From a virus: DNA of 64,000 nucleotides. Positions 48,934 through 59,000 of this stretch are shown here, in pieces. Position numbers and translations under genes: made by a program. The number at the start of each line of letters is the position of its first letter. Positions within the stretch are counted from its first letter, which is position 1. The DNA lies in IMG/VR virus record IMGVR_UViG_3300034105_003474, positions 62,001-126,000 of that record. One strand, given 5' to 3'. The notes under the pieces were generated by a model. That model saw only the letters and a program-made list of their open reading frames with translations. It was not told the origin of the DNA and made no database searches.

Positions 48934-51900
48934 ATGCCAGCCGAACGCGTAGTAATTGATATAGAGGTCAACTCTGACATTGCTACCATTGAGGCTACCC
49001 GTGAAGCACTTGACAGATTAACCAACGCACAGAGACGGTATAACCGTGAGCGTGATCGCGGCGGTTCGGGTGGTGGTGGCGGTGGTTCGGGCGGTGGTTC
49101 AGGAGGTGGCGGTGACGACGGAGGTCGCGGAGGTCGTCGCGGTGGCGGAAGTAGTAGACCGAGAAAAGGTCGTTACGACGGTTTTGGTGGTCAAGTTTTT
49201 GACTTCCGTGGAGACATGGGTAAAGGAATCGCCGCTTACGGGAAATTGTTGGGCTTAGTTAATAAGTTGTCTGCTATTGCTCTTCCCGCCATGATGGCTG
49301 CTTTAGGTGGAATTGCTTTGGCTTTCAAAGCAGGAACCTATTTCATAAACATGTACAAAGCGGCAATGGCGTCATTGGCGTCAGCGGTAGCCGTCGGGTT
49401 TGTTGCCTTAACAACGTTCTTGGCTGCGCAAAAAGAATATGCCGCCGTACAGAACTCTGCTGCATATTTTGAAGGAAACGGTAGTACTAGCGACAGGATG
49501 ATTGCCGCTGGCGAGGCAATGTCAATGTTCACTGATAACACAAAACTCGCTGTTGTTGGTGCGAAGGGCTTGCAGAGCGCTTTTTCAACCTTGAGCAAAG
49601 TTAAACCTGTTACTGGTGAAACAACAGCGGCGTTTGAAGGATTGATGAATATCGTTGTGGGTAGCGGTGGAGATATTGAAAAAGGATCTGGCAAACTTGC
49701 CGAGTTCTTGGCAGCAGTGCAGAAGAAAGGTTCTCTTGCTGGAGGTGCTTCAATAGCCAAAGAACTAGGTCCTGATTTTGAAAAGATTGTCAAAGAGGCT
49801 GGTGCACTTGGCATTAAAACTAGCGACGAGTTTATGAAGGCAGCCGCAGAAGGAAACCTTGGTGAAACTTTTGCTACTAAATATGCCGGAATGTTGGATG
49901 CCATTAACAATACGGTTATGGGTCGTTTCAAGGGTGCTGTTAGTTCAATTAAGAGTTTGTTGACTGACCTTGGTGGACAGTATTTGGGAGAAACTGGTAC
50001 AACGATAACTCGTCTACAAGGAATTATTGAAACTTTTATTGTTCGTCTTGGTTATGTGATGAAAAGTTTTGATACGGAAGGGAAAATGGGTGGGTTCCTT
50101 GACAAAGTAGAAAAAGGAACAAACCAGTTAATTGTTTTGATGACGAAATATCTTGGTGCTACACCAAATATTTTTCAGTTCTTCAATAAAACCATCACAA
50201 GCATAAGAGATGTTTTTGATGGGATGCAGGATTGGATGAGGCAGTTTCGTGAGGCTGGCGAGTTAATCAACGAATATTTCTTCAAACCTATGTTTTCTGC
50301 GTTGGGGCAAAACTTTACAAGAAGCATGACAGATCTTGCTGAAGTGATTGAATCAAACAAAGACAGCATTACTAGTTTTGCAATACAGATCTCTAAAACG
50401 CTTACCGCTATGGGTAAATATGGTGATACTGTCCGCAGGTTGTTTATGGGCGCGATGCCAGTTTTCCAACTGATTTTCAAAATGGTTGAATTATTCTTTA
50501 GGGGTTTAACTGCTTTTGGTAATGCGGCTTTAAAAATTAGTGGTGCATTTCAGAAGTTAGGTCCTTTGGGCAAGTTGGCTGGAGCGCTCGTTAACGTCGC
50601 CGCTCTGTATTCATTGTTTACTCTTGCAACAAGGTTTTTCAAAGTTTTTGGTACCATGTTTGGCAAAAATATGGATAAAAACCGAACAATAAACATGCAG
50701 GCTGGCGTGGTTAATGTGAACGGTGGAATGGGCACAGGTGGAAGACCGCCGTTGTACCCAACTCCTACTGGCGGACCAATAAGACAGCAGGGGCGATTCG
50801 CTAGAGCGGGTCAGGCTATAAGCGGTCACATGGGCGGCGCAGGTGCGATGCTCACTACTGCTGGATTGATGATGGGTGGAAGTTACCTGTCATCAAAGGG
50901 TGATTATGACTCTGCTGGTGGAACTGGGCTTAAAGCCATAGGGAATGCTGCACAGATTGGCGGAGCCGGGTACATGATGTTGGGGCAGGATGGTTTGGCG
51001 AAACTTGGCAGTAAGTCAACGACCATGGGTGCTTCAACTGCTGGTGCGGCAACCCTTGCAGGCGTCGCTGCTATTGCTGCTGGTTCGTATGCTGCGGGTT
51101 CCTATATCGGTGGAAAGTTCAATGACGATTCCGTTAAATCAAGAGGAACATCGGCTTTGGCTGGGGCTGCTTCTGGTGCGGCAATAGGCGCGGTAATTGG
51201 AAACTTTATTCCAATTCCACTCATTGGTGCGGGTATTGGCGCGGCACTAGGAGCGGCTATTGGCGGTGTTACTGGATATATGAAGGCAGGAAAGCAACGC
51301 AAAGAAACTAGAAAAGCGGCGAAAGAACTCACTGAAGGTTATGCGTCAACTGTTGCTGAGGCTATGGAAGGCGGAAACGTTGACGACCTGTTAAAAGCCC
51401 GAGATAAAGCACTTGCTGACAGAAATAAACTCGTCGCCACCAACGCCGACCCAGCCTACGCTGCTAAGGCTGTAGCAAAATATGATAAAGAGTTTGAAGC
51501 ATTAAACACAAAAATTAATAACTACACAGGTAACGCCGCTCTTGCACAGAAAGCGTTTGGTGTAGGAGCAGAACAACTAAACGCAGCGGCAAAAGCAAAA
51601 GGCATCAACATAGAAGACGAGTTGCTGACTTTGCGTGACACCGTCAAGATCTTGGGCGCAGATACGGCAGAGCAAGCAAGGTTGATGAAAGCCGCTTGGG
51701 CAAACATTGGCGCTAGTGCTGTTGGGGCGTCAAGAGACTTTTTCACTCAACAAGAAACCGCCGCTGAAACCTCAAAATTGGTTGACTCTAGCCTGAACAA
51801 ACTTATTACTGGCGGTGCGAATACAGACAATATGAACGCCTACCTGAAGAATCTGCGCGACTTTAGCGTTGCATCATATGGCGATATTGAAGGGTTGACG

Positions 51901-52512
51901 AGTGCTGGAAGGCAAATTGAATTTGACCTGACGGAAGGTGAATTGAAAGGTCTTACTGATAGCCAGAAACAATTCATGCGAGATCAGGCATCGGGTGCAG
52001 GTTTTGGTGGCGTGAATATGTTGAAAAACATTGACATGGATCAAGTGGCTTCACAACTGTCAGGTTATGACGCGCTCTTGAACGCTGGAGGTGGGCTTGG
52101 TAAAACAGGAAAAGGCGAGGATCCAACCCAACTTGATCCTATAAAACTTAGGAAATATCTCGCTAGTCAACTTGAGGATAATCCTGATTTCTTGAGCAAC
52201 TTGATAAATGCTTCACAGGAAACGAATGATGTTTTTGCTCAAAATAAAGTTTCACAAGTTATAAACACTGGTACTAGCACTGGGGCGATGAATCCCGTAC
52301 TTGACGCTGAAGCCCGCCGATGGGCTGGTGCTTATGGCGGAACTGCAGCAGTCGTCCCACCAGCAACGCAACCTATCACCAACAATAACGAGATCACTAC
52401 GAACATTTCTGGTGTTTTGACCGATCAGAAAACAGTTGATCAAATTGAGCGTATTATTGCTAAGGCTGTTCGCGAACAACAAGAGCGTGGTCCTGTGACG
52501 GTGAACTCGTAA
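48934..52512 (+). CDS. Tail tape measure protein
   Basis: 1192 residues, longest gene of the window, directly after the chaperones. It opens with a charged helix, an unusual Gly/Arg/Ser-rich stretch (~40-80), then hydrophobic helices (~105-165 LVNKLSAIALPAMMAALGGI...). A second glycine-zipper membrane-like region lies at ~740-790 (ALAGAASGAAIGAVIGNFIP). The rest is helical. By the usual rule of about 0.15 nm per residue it would set a tail near 180 nm. It fills the tube and may form a channel in the host membrane. Confidence 0.92.
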   Translation: MPAERVVIDIEVNSDIATIEATREALDRLTNAQRRYNRERDRGGSGGGGGGSGGGSGGGGDDGGRGGRRGGGSSRPRKGRYDGFGGQVFDFRGDMGKGIAAYGKLLGLVNKLSAIALPAMMAALGGIALAFKAGTYFINMYKAAMASLASAVAVGFVALTTFLAAQKEYAAVQNSAAYFEGNGSTSDRMIAAGEAMSMFTDNTKLAVVGAKGLQSAFSTLSKVKPVTGETTAAFEGLMNIVVGSGGDIEKGSGKLAEFLAAVQKKGSLAGGASIAKELGPDFEKIVKEAGALGIKTSDEFMKAAAEGNLGETFATKYAGMLDAINNTVMGRFKGAVSSIKSLLTDLGGQYLGETGTTITRLQGIIETFIVRLGYVMKSFDTEGKMGGFLDKVEKGTNQLIVLMTKYLGATPNIFQFFNKTITSIRDVFDGMQDWMRQFREAGELINEYFFKPMFSALGQNFTRSMTDLAEVIESNKDSITSFAIQISKTLTAMGKYGDTVRRLFMGAMPVFQLIFKMVELFFRGLTAFGNAALKISGAFQKLGPLGKLAGALVNVAALYSLFTLATRFFKVFGTMFGKNMDKNRTINMQAGVVNVNGGMGTGGRPPLYPTPTGGPIRQQGRFARAGQAISGHMGGAGAMLTTAGLMMGGSYLSSKGDYDSAGGTGLKAIGNAAQIGGAGYMMLGQDGLAKLGSKSTTMGASTAGAATLAGVAAIAAGSYAAGSYIGGKFNDDSVKSRGTSALAGAASGAAIGAVIGNFIPIPLIGAGIGAALGAAIGGVTGYMKAGKQRKETRKAAKELTEGYASTVAEAMEGGNVDDLLKARDKALADRNKLVATNADPAYAAKAVAKYDKEFEALNTKINNYTGNAALAQKAFGVGAEQLNAAAKAKGINIEDELLTLRDTVKILGADTAEQARLMKAAWANIGASAVGASRDFFTQQETAAETSKLVDSSLNKLITGGANTDNMNAYLKNLRDFSVASYGDIEGLTSAGRQIEFDLTEGELKGLTDSQKQFMRDQASGAGFGGVNMLKNIDMDQVASQLSGYDALLNAGGGLGKTGKGEDPTQLDPIKLRKYLASQLEDNPDFLSNLINASQETNDVFAQNKVSQVINTGTSTGAMNPVLDAEARRWAGAYGGTAAVVPPATQPITNNNEITTNISGVLTDQKTVDQIERIIAKAVREQQERGPVTVNS

Positions 52513-53330
52513 TGGCTACCTCGGTGACAGTTTGGGTGCGTCTCAAAGACCCCACACCAGAAGCAGACAGGATGCAATCTGCGATCCCCGGCGCATTGCC
52601 ACTTATCTTGAGGATGCGTTCTTCAGATAGCACAACTGAAGAGGATTTTGTTTTCCCTTATAGTCCAAGAGAAGTGAACATTGGGAAATTATCTGACGAG
52701 ATGGTTCAGATCGCTAGACCCGGAACTACGCCGATTGTTGCTTTCAAATCTCATTCTTTGATGACGGTAGATTTTACTGCCCTAATTGCCCACCCGGGGG
52801 ACGGTCTGATTCAGAGTATAGATAATGAACTTTTTGCTTTGAGGAGAATGGGTTCAAGTAGTGACAAAGTTTTCCAGTTACTTAACTACGATATTTTTAC
52901 AAATTCTCCTTTCAGTTTCAGGAATATGAGTACAGAAAAGTTGCAAGGATTGTTTTTCTCAATCACGGAGATGAGTGTTGAGGTTACACGGCGTAATAAA
53001 GACAACAAAATTACTATGGCTAATGTGAAAATTAGTTTGGTGGAAAACAGAAACCCTAATATTAATCTGACCCTGATTCCCCCGCTTGGCTTTACCCGTC
53101 CCAAAAAAACATGCAAAGATAAGATTTACCGCGATAATCATAAAAAAGAATGCAAAAAAGACAAGACCACCGGAACATGGATATCGGCATCACAAACCTC
53201 GCTTAGATTTGCGAAAGAAAACATAGACGCACAGAAAAACAATATATTCATATGTTGGTCTAAAAGCCAAGGGAAACTTCAATATTATTTAAAGCAGGAC
53301 AGACCCAACCCTTGCAAGCAAACTGGTTAA
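52512..53330 (+). CDS. Baseplate / tube-end protein (272 aa)
   Basis: The start overlaps the tape-measure stop (TAATG). The N-terminal ~190 residues are beta-rich (FVFPYSPREVNIGKLSDEMV; DFTALIAHPGDGLIQSI) with a DNA-neutral composition. The C-terminus is basic with CKDKIYRDNHKKECKKDKTTG. Genes at this place in contractile-tail phages encode tube-initiator or baseplate hub-associated proteins with an LysM-like part. The specific role is inferred from order. Confidence 0.6.
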   Translation: MATSVTVWVRLKDPTPEADRMQSAIPGALPLILRMRSSDSTTEEDFVFPYSPREVNIGKLSDEMVQIARPGTTPIVAFKSHSLMTVDFTALIAHPGDGLIQSIDNELFALRRMGSSSDKVFQLLNYDIFTNSPFSFRNMSTEKLQGLFFSITEMSVEVTRRNKDNKITMANVKISLVENRNPNINLTLIPPLGFTRPKKTCKDKIYRDNHKKECKKDKTTGTWISASQTSLRFAKENIDAQKNNIFICWSKSQGKLQYYLKQDRPNPCKQTG

Positions 53331-53339
53331 CAACAAAAT

Positions 53340-54368
53340 ATGATTTCTGATAAAACGATAGTAATTATTGGCAATGACCAAGCATCTGTTAGGGCTCAGA
53401 TTGCCCAAAGCGTCACCAACATTGGTGTTAGTTATACGGTAGATGGTGCTTCTCAGGTTACCGTTGAACTTGTTGACGAAAAATTGGCTATGTGGAATAA
53501 CAACTATTTTGCTGTTGGCAACCTTGTTGATTTCTTTGATGGGACAATGACGGAGCGTTACATGATTGCTAGTCATGAAATATCTAACGGCGAAGGTGAG
53601 CATTTTAAAATTAAATTGGAATTAAGGACTGAAGCGATTCAGCGGATGAAATTGGACAAAAAACCGCAGGCGCTCAAATCTACAACTGCTTACGAATTTG
53701 CGCAAAAAGTTGCAAAAAAGTTTGGTCTAGGGTTCATGGGTCAGCAACCGACGGGTATTAAAACGACAACAATTAAAGTGAAAACAGAAAAAAACAAGGA
53801 ATCCGTTTACGATGTTTTGGTTCGTTCTGCTAAGGACATTCAGTATCTGTGCTTCGTAATGTATGCCATACCCGAGGGTGGAAAAACTGCTGTACCTACA
53901 CTGTATTACGGTTCTCCTAATTGGCTCATTGGTCGTTGGGGTGTTGAGAAAACCGAGGCGTATACTTTCAAGACCGCTAGTGGTAAAGATGAAGTTCGCC
54001 CACTTTATTACATACCGTTGAAATATCCAAACGACGAAAAAATGAATTTCTTTCTGACCGAAGTTCCTGAAATGCGTAGGTCAATGGATAGCCCCAAGGA
54101 GTCTGAAGGTTCGGCGAGTATTTGGGTGGGGGACAAATATGAGCAAAATGTTGGTAGCGCCTACAATATTAGAGCAGGTATGACGGTGGTCGTCTATGGG
54201 ATTAAAGGTTTTGATACAACTGCCTATCTGATTACTTCTGTTGCGTATCAGTATGGCGTACCTGAACCAGTGAAGATATCTTTTGCTACTCTGGATAAGA
54301 TTTCTCCCGAGGACAAAAAGAAGATTGACCAAAAGGTATCTGAGACGACAGTGATTGGTGGAGGCTAA
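53340..54368 (+). CDS. Baseplate hub protein (gpD-like)
   Basis: 342 residues. ITNIGVSYTVDGASQVTVELVDE-like opening, then GNLVDFFDGTMTERYMIASHEIS, LKSTTAYEFAQKVAKKFGL and YDVLVRSAKDIQYLCFVMY follow the order of P2 gpD/T4 gp27-type hub proteins (two tube-like domains and a helical part). It should form the trimeric hub that carries the spike gene product encoded next. Confidence 0.75.
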   Translation: MISDKTIVIIGNDQASVRAQIAQSVTNIGVSYTVDGASQVTVELVDEKLAMWNNNYFAVGNLVDFFDGTMTERYMIASHEISNGEGEHFKIKLELRTEAIQRMKLDKKPQALKSTTAYEFAQKVAKKFGLGFMGQQPTGIKTTTIKVKTEKNKESVYDVLVRSAKDIQYLCFVMYAIPEGGKTAVPTLYYGSPNWLIGRWGVEKTEAYTFKTASGKDEVRPLYYIPLKYPNDEKMNFFLTEVPEMRRSMDSPKESEGSASIWVGDKYEQNVGSAYNIRAGMTVVVYGIKGFDTTAYLITSVAYQYGVPEPVKISFATLDKISPEDKKKIDQKVSETTVIGGG

Positions 54369-54372
54369 AAGC

Positions 54373-54792
54373 ATGAACATGAGAATTGGCGGCGATTCCA
54401 TAGATGGAATGGACAGGGTGGATTCAGCAGCAGGAGTCAACGCTTCTTTTTCTTCAATACATTTAGGTGTCCTTACAGCAAAAAACGATTCTACGCGGAC
54501 TGGGTTTGTCAAAATAGCGGCATTGAATTCTGATGCCCAACTTGGTCCGTACAAGTTTATGGCTTCATTCACTTTCCCTGTGGCGACACCAGTGAAGCAA
54601 ACCTTGACTGTTTCAAATGGGACAGCAGATCCCGGGGTTTCGGTCGTAACAGGTGTTTCCCTGTCTGCCACAACAACAGACATCTCTGGTGTTTACAGCC
54701 AGACACTCACCTTGCCCGCGATTGGGACACGCGTTCTTGTTGTACTATTGAATGATTCGCTTGATGAAGGTGTGATTGTGGGCTCATTATGA
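54373..54792 (+). CDS. Baseplate spike/OB-fold protein (gpV-like)
   Basis: 139 residues from ATG 54373 (a second ATG two codons on). Its end ALNSDAQLGPYKFMAS ... PAIGTRVLVVLLNDSLDEGV with VGSL fits the OB-fold of spike proteins such as P2 gpV, which contact the membrane first. Most such proteins have a long triple-helix needle; this one lacks it, so it may be only the base of the spike. Its end overlaps the next ATG. Confidence 0.65.
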   Translation: MNMRIGGDSIDGMDRVDSAAGVNASFSSIHLGVLTAKNDSTRTGFVKIAALNSDAQLGPYKFMASFTFPVATPVKQTLTVSNGTADPGVSVVTGVSLSATTTDISGVYSQTLTLPAIGTRVLVVLLNDSLDEGVIVGSL

Positions 54793-55094
54793 ACACTATT
54801 CGTTTGCCGTTGCGGTTTTCACAAACCTCTTTTCAAATGGAAACCATTGAAGATGGGTCGGACGAATATTATGCAACGCTAATTGGGTACGCAATACAGA
54901 TTGAGCCAAATTCCCTACCAATATCAACCTTCTATGGGACGAATGACCCAACTTTTGATCTAAGGCAAACAGGAAAAGTTGGTCAAGAAATTGGTAAATT
55001 AATTCCAGAAATATTAGTAACCGATGTAAATGTTGTTACGGATAATAACGGAACATCTAATTTATCAATCAAATTTGAACGGACAAACAGATAA
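54789..55094 (+). CDS. Baseplate wedge protein (gp25-like)
   Basis: 101 residues. IEPNSLPISTFYGTNDPTFD, then GQEIGKLIPEILVTDV near the end, match the gp25/P2 gpW baseplate wedge family, with conserved EP and late hydrophobic strand. It nucleates the sheath at the baseplate. Overlaps at both ends show tight coupling with neighbours. Confidence 0.8.
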   Translation: MNTIRLPLRFSQTSFQMETIEDGSDEYYATLIGYAIQIEPNSLPISTFYGTNDPTFDLRQTGKVGQEIGKLIPEILVTDVNVVTDNNGTSNLSIKFERTNR

Positions 55095-56503
55095 TGGCTT
55101 CACCAAACTTTGCTGAATATATTGATCTAACAATCAACAATAAAACAACGGAGACCGTATATAACGACGCCGTTGAATATGCGCAGATTTCCCTACCAGA
55201 GTTCTCCCCACGGGTGGGAACTATTGAAAACGCTTTGCTTGAAGCAATGTCTCACTCAACGGCAAGTTTGATAACCATGATCAATGCTCTTCCTGATGGT
55301 CTTATGGAGGGGTTGCTGAATCTGATGGGTTTCACGAGGATAGAGGCAACCGCGTCAACGGCGACTGTTTTGATTGAACTTTCAATTAACACAGGTGCGA
55401 CTATTGCGTCAGGGACAATCTTTTCTTACGATGTTTACGACTCCAATAATGTTTTGACACAGTACCTGTACGAGACTGTAAACGATTTAACAATTGCCTC
55501 TGGCGCTACTACTGGTTCAGTTTCGGTGATCGCCTCTGACCCCTCGGTGTATCCGGACATACCAGTTCCGTCAAATCTCACTGTTGTTTCTAGCACTCCA
55601 TATATTTTGGATGTGACACTCACGGTTTTGGCAACCGTTGGAACAGACACAGAAACAGACACAGAGTATTTCAATCGCGCCGTAACCTACCTTGGTTCGC
55701 TGAGTAGCGCCATCACCACGGCATCACAATTGACGAATTATATTGCAGTGAATTACCCGACGGTAAGCAGATACAAGGTTTACGACCTTACACAGGCAAA
55801 AGAAAATGACATCGTAAATGCTGTCTTGGCATCAAATGTTGTGACACTAACAACTCGCTACGCGCATGACCTCTCTGTCGGGAACAGTGTCATAGTTTCT
55901 GGTATGGCGACTGCAGCCTATAACGGAACTTACACGATTACTGCCGTTCCAACAACGACTACCTTCAGTTACGCAAAGACAAACAGCAACATAGCCACGG
56001 CAGTAACTACGGTTGGTGCTGTGGTTTTGGCTAGCGGAATGCTTTTAGCAACATCTAATGTTGGTGGCGCTGTGACAATTTCTTTGTGTGACTCCACTGG
56101 AGCGGCTATTAGCGTGGCACAAAAACTTGCAATCAGGACAGATATCCAAAACCGTGTTGTTGCTGGTCTTAACGTTTATATGCACGACATGAATACTTTT
56201 AATGTGGCTGTTTCATGCACGGTTGTGGTTGAACCAAACTATTCAACAACTAGTGTCGGAACTGCCGTTTCTGAAGCAATTGAAGCCTATTTGTCCGTCA
56301 GCGGATGGGATTTCTCTTCAAGTATCAATAATCTTTATCTAACCACAATTGCTTCAAAGGTGATTGGTGTTAAATATGTTTCGGCTTTGGATGTTGACAT
56401 TTCTGGTAGTACAACATTTGCCACAAATAATGGATTGAGCGTTACGGTTCTAGAAAAAGGCGCTATTCCTATTGGCGCTTGCACGACTGTGGCGACAGTT
56501 TAA
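55094..56503 (+). CDS. Baseplate J-like wedge protein with inserted beta-domain
   Basis: 469 residues. LIEALLEAMSHS-like helix, GATIASGTIFSYDVYDSNNV, DTETDTEYFNRAVTYLGS and NYPTVSRYKVYDLTQAKEND fit baseplate J/gp47 proteins. Residues ~235-315 carry VVTLTTRYAHDLSVGNSVIV...TITAVPTTTTFSYAK, another copy of the HGF-type beta-domain also seen in the connector and the last fibre. The end (VSGWDFSSSINNLYLTTIAS) is typical. It is a baseplate wedge subunit. Confidence 0.85.
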   Translation: MASPNFAEYIDLTINNKTTETVYNDAVEYAQISLPEFSPRVGTIENALLEAMSHSTASLITMINALPDGLMEGLLNLMGFTRIEATASTATVLIELSINTGATIASGTIFSYDVYDSNNVLTQYLYETVNDLTIASGATTGSVSVIASDPSVYPDIPVPSNLTVVSSTPYILDVTLTVLATVGTDTETDTEYFNRAVTYLGSLSSAITTASQLTNYIAVNYPTVSRYKVYDLTQAKENDIVNAVLASNVVTLTTRYAHDLSVGNSVIVSGMATAAYNGTYTITAVPTTTTFSYAKTNSNIATAVTTVGAVVLASGMLLATSNVGGAVTISLCDSTGAAISVAQKLAIRTDIQNRVVAGLNVYMHDMNTFNVAVSCTVVVEPNYSTTSVGTAVSEAIEAYLSVSGWDFSSSINNLYLTTIASKVIGVKYVSALDVDISGSTTFATNNGLSVTVLEKGAIPIGACTTVATV

Positions 56504-56506
56504 ATC

Positions 56507-57817
56507 ATGGGTACAACCTATAACTTCATTGATGAATCCGAAAGGCTCTTCTTAGAACAAAGCACTTTTGTCGCAACAAATCTTGAAGATTTGTGGACAA
56601 GCAACGGTACTGTTGCAACCGATGCTGCGACGTATCTTGACTCCGATTTTGGTTCCCTTAAACTAACGCCATCAAGCGCTGAGAACTATGTTCGTTTTAA
56701 TTATCATTCGTCTACCGCTTCGGTTCCATCTCAGTACGCCATCACCACCGATGTTGATGGGAACGATTATGTTGAAGCGTTTATGTGGGTTAGACCAACA
56801 AAAAATTGCACTATATATCTACAAACAGTATTGACTGAAGTCTCATTTGCTTCAAACACATCTTCATATAGTTTTGTTGATCCTTTTGTCCGTCATACAG
56901 GGAATGAAGGTTCGCACACTTTGTTTATTGGCGGAACGGATACGCCTACATGGCATCTGGTACGCGCTGTCCCTATTGCTGTACCAGCAACGGGAAGATG
57001 GTCAATAGGTATAAACTTCCGTGTGGTTTTTGCGACATTGACTGATGCACATCTGAATATTGCACGACCAACCCTGCATACATCGCAACGATTCCTATTG
57101 GGTGATTTTTTTACGAGTGTTATAGGAAATATTCCTGAAATTTTTTTAGAGTCCGATTTTGCGAACTACTCAACTAACAATCCAACTTATCCTCTTTCAA
57201 GATTTGTGGATGTGATTACAACTACGGCGGGTGACATTTATGATCAGACAATCTCGTTTGAGTATTTAGATTCTTCCGAGGGTGGTAGCGCAAGCAACTT
57301 GTTCACCTTGAGCAGATTGGTTGATCCTAGGGTTTGTGACAGTGCTTACCTTTCTTGGCTGTCACAGTTTAGAGGTAGACCTGTCCTTATTACATATCAG
57401 CCTTCAACCGAAGGTATTGGTTGGAGTGTTTTTACACTCAATTCATCGCTACTAAGTGGTCTTGACCCGATTACTAATTTACCTGTTGGTATTGACGTTC
57501 TTGGGGGCGATGCAACAAACCTTGGTGGCTTGCCAGCGGGTATTGAGGCTTTTGCCAGATGGCAAGTTGAAACAGGGTATTACGGGCATAATGCTGGAAC
57601 TGTCTCGGCGATGGTGAATGCTATTCAACGAAACCTGACTGGCGACCAAACAGTCAACTATACGCTGTCAACAAATACTATAGCGTTCACTACAAAGCAG
57701 TCTGAAACTTTTGGTTCTGTAGTCGGCGATATTGGTGTATCTAACTCTGTTATTTTGAATTTGATTGAGCCAGCACGACCACTAGGGATGCTTGTCACCC
57801 ACACAATGACTGCGTGA
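56507..57817 (+). CDS. Baseplate wedge protein (P2 gpI-like) with inserted jelly-roll-like domain
   Basis: 436 residues. The last ~230 residues contain DIYDQTISFEYLDSSEG, CDSAYLSWLSQFRGRPV and FARWQVETGYYGHNAGTVSA, close to the gpI-type tail protein. The first ~210 residues contain a beta-rich region (SAENYVRFNYHSSTASVPSQ, FMWVRPTKNCTIYLQTV, RPTLHTSQRF) resembling a carbohydrate-binding jelly roll. It connects the baseplate to tail fibres. It is the last gene of the baseplate run. Confidence 0.72.
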   Translation: MGTTYNFIDESERLFLEQSTFVATNLEDLWTSNGTVATDAATYLDSDFGSLKLTPSSAENYVRFNYHSSTASVPSQYAITTDVDGNDYVEAFMWVRPTKNCTIYLQTVLTEVSFASNTSSYSFVDPFVRHTGNEGSHTLFIGGTDTPTWHLVRAVPIAVPATGRWSIGINFRVVFATLTDAHLNIARPTLHTSQRFLLGDFFTSVIGNIPEIFLESDFANYSTNNPTYPLSRFVDVITTTAGDIYDQTISFEYLDSSEGGSASNLFTLSRLVDPRVCDSAYLSWLSQFRGRPVLITYQPSTEGIGWSVFTLNSSLLSGLDPITNLPVGIDVLGGDATNLGGLPAGIEAFARWQVETGYYGHNAGTVSAMVNAIQRNLTGDQTVNYTLSTNTIAFTTKQSETFGSVVGDIGVSNSVILNLIEPARPLGMLVTHTMTA

Positions 57818-57852
57818 TGTAGAATAGTTACACAACTTTAAATGGAGGCTCC

Positions 57853-58113
57853 ATGGAAGAGGAAAATTCTCAAAGTTCTGTGGATAAAGAAATTGAGGAT
57901 CTCCTTCGGGATTCTTTACCTCAAGGTCTTGTAACCAATTTTGTTGTTATTGCAGAAGTGGCTTCCAACTCTCAACAAGAACTCGTACTGTCCATATCGG
58001 ACTCCATGACGCCATGGCTTGCACATGGTATGTTGGAGTTTGCCATGGACATGATGCGTTCAGGAGAATATCAATTCCCTATCACGGAGGAAAACAATGG
58101 ACAAGAATATTAA
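57853..58113 (+). CDS. Small conserved protein (86 aa)
   Basis: Starts behind GGAGG and overlaps the next gene by 17 bases. The acidic N-terminus (NSQSSVDKEIEDLLRD) is followed by NFVVIAEVASNSQQELVLSI and WLAHGMLEFAMDMMRSGEY, a small alpha/beta protein common in actinophages near tail genes. It has no membrane segment. The function is unknown. Confidence 0.6.
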   Translation: MEEENSQSSVDKEIEDLLRDSLPQGLVTNFVVIAEVASNSQQELVLSISDSMTPWLAHGMLEFAMDMMRSGEYQFPITEENNGQEY

Positions 58114-58339
58114 AGCAAACGTCAGTGACCAAGCAGTAAAAGGTGCGCTTTTGGGCGCTATCGGATATGCTGCCAACAAGTACGGTGTATCAGCAGAAAT
58201 CGTTGCTGTAATCATGCCGATCGCTTTGACCGCGCTGGCTTGGGTATCTACAAAAATTGGCGACAAGGGCACAACCGCACTTTTCTCGGTAGTGACTGCT
58301 GTTGTTGAAGCACAGTCAAAAAGCAAGAAAAAGGCATAA
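58097..58339 (+). CDS. Small membrane protein, possible holin (80 aa)
   Basis: 80 residues with a polar N-terminus, AVKGALLGAIGYAANKYGV, then a hydrophobic stretch IVAVIMPIALTALAWVST, and a basic tail SKSKKKA. One or two membrane segments and the basic C-terminus fit small holins, and it lies between baseplate and fibre genes. No endolysin is next to it, so the holin call is tentative. The ATG follows GGAGG. Confidence 0.5.
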   Translation: MDKNIKANVSDQAVKGALLGAIGYAANKYGVSAEIVAVIMPIALTALAWVSTKIGDKGTTALFSVVTAVVEAQSKSKKKA

Positions 58340-58419
58340 CTCTTCAAATCCTAAAGATACAAGTGTTGTATTCTTGTAAGGGTAGAGGCTTTTGCGTGCC
58401 CCAATTGGAGTGAGGATTA

Positions 58420-58770
58420 ATGCTTGCAGGTAAATACAACATGGTGTGTGACCAAGGGTCAACCTTTCAGCGCATCATAGAAATCAAGGATGCCGATGGG
58501 GTGGTTTTCCCGTTGACTGGGTATACGGCTCGCATGCAAATCAGGCGAGATATTGATGCCACGTCCACACTTATGGAGTTGACCAACGCGAATGGTCGCA
58601 TAACAATCAATGGGGCTCTTGGGGCGATAACCATGACGCTGACCCCTGACCTGACGGTTGGGTTGACAAAAAGTGGTGTGTACGACTTGGAAATAGTGAA
58701 AACTTCTACTGGCGAGGTTCACAAAGTTTTGCGTGGGGATTTCCGTCTTGAGAAAGAAGTTACCAGATGA
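58420..58770 (+). CDS. Conserved virion-associated beta protein (116 aa)
   Basis: CDQGSTFQRIIEIKDADGVV, PLTGYTARMQIRRDIDATS, and VYDLEIVKTSTGEVHKVLRG then FRLEKEVTR are the pattern of a small beta-sandwich protein very common in phage tail-fibre regions. It is probably a structural subunit or fibre adaptor. It overlaps the next ATG by 4 bases. Confidence 0.7.
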   Translation: MLAGKYNMVCDQGSTFQRIIEIKDADGVVFPLTGYTARMQIRRDIDATSTLMELTNANGRITINGALGAITMTLTPDLTVGLTKSGVYDLEIVKTSTGEVHKVLRGDFRLEKEVTR

Positions 58771-59000
58771 CAAACGGTAACTACAACACCGTAGTTGAGG
58801 ATCAACGGAATATTGTCCAAGTAATCCACGAGGAACCCAACTATGTGGTCGTAACTGAGGGTCAGCAGAGCATTGTGGAAATCGTTGACGAGCGATCAAA
58901 CACTGTGGTAGTCACCGTTCCGGGCGTATCTAGTCTGTCCGCAAGAACAAATGTGACTTACGGTGAAGGTGCTCCTTGGACTATTACGGTGACAGTTTAA
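58767..59000 (+). CDS. Small Val/Glu-rich beta protein (77 aa)
   Basis: Contains two imperfect copies of a ~21-residue unit: NTVVEDQRNIVQVIHEEPN and NYVVVTEGQQSIVEIVDERS, followed by NTVVVTVPGVSSLSARTN. This is a short beta-repeat protein, probably a fibre or adaptor part. It is coupled at both ends to its neighbours. Confidence 0.6.
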   Translation: MTNGNYNTVVEDQRNIVQVIHEEPNYVVVTEGQQSIVEIVDERSNTVVVTVPGVSSLSARTNVTYGEGAPWTITVTV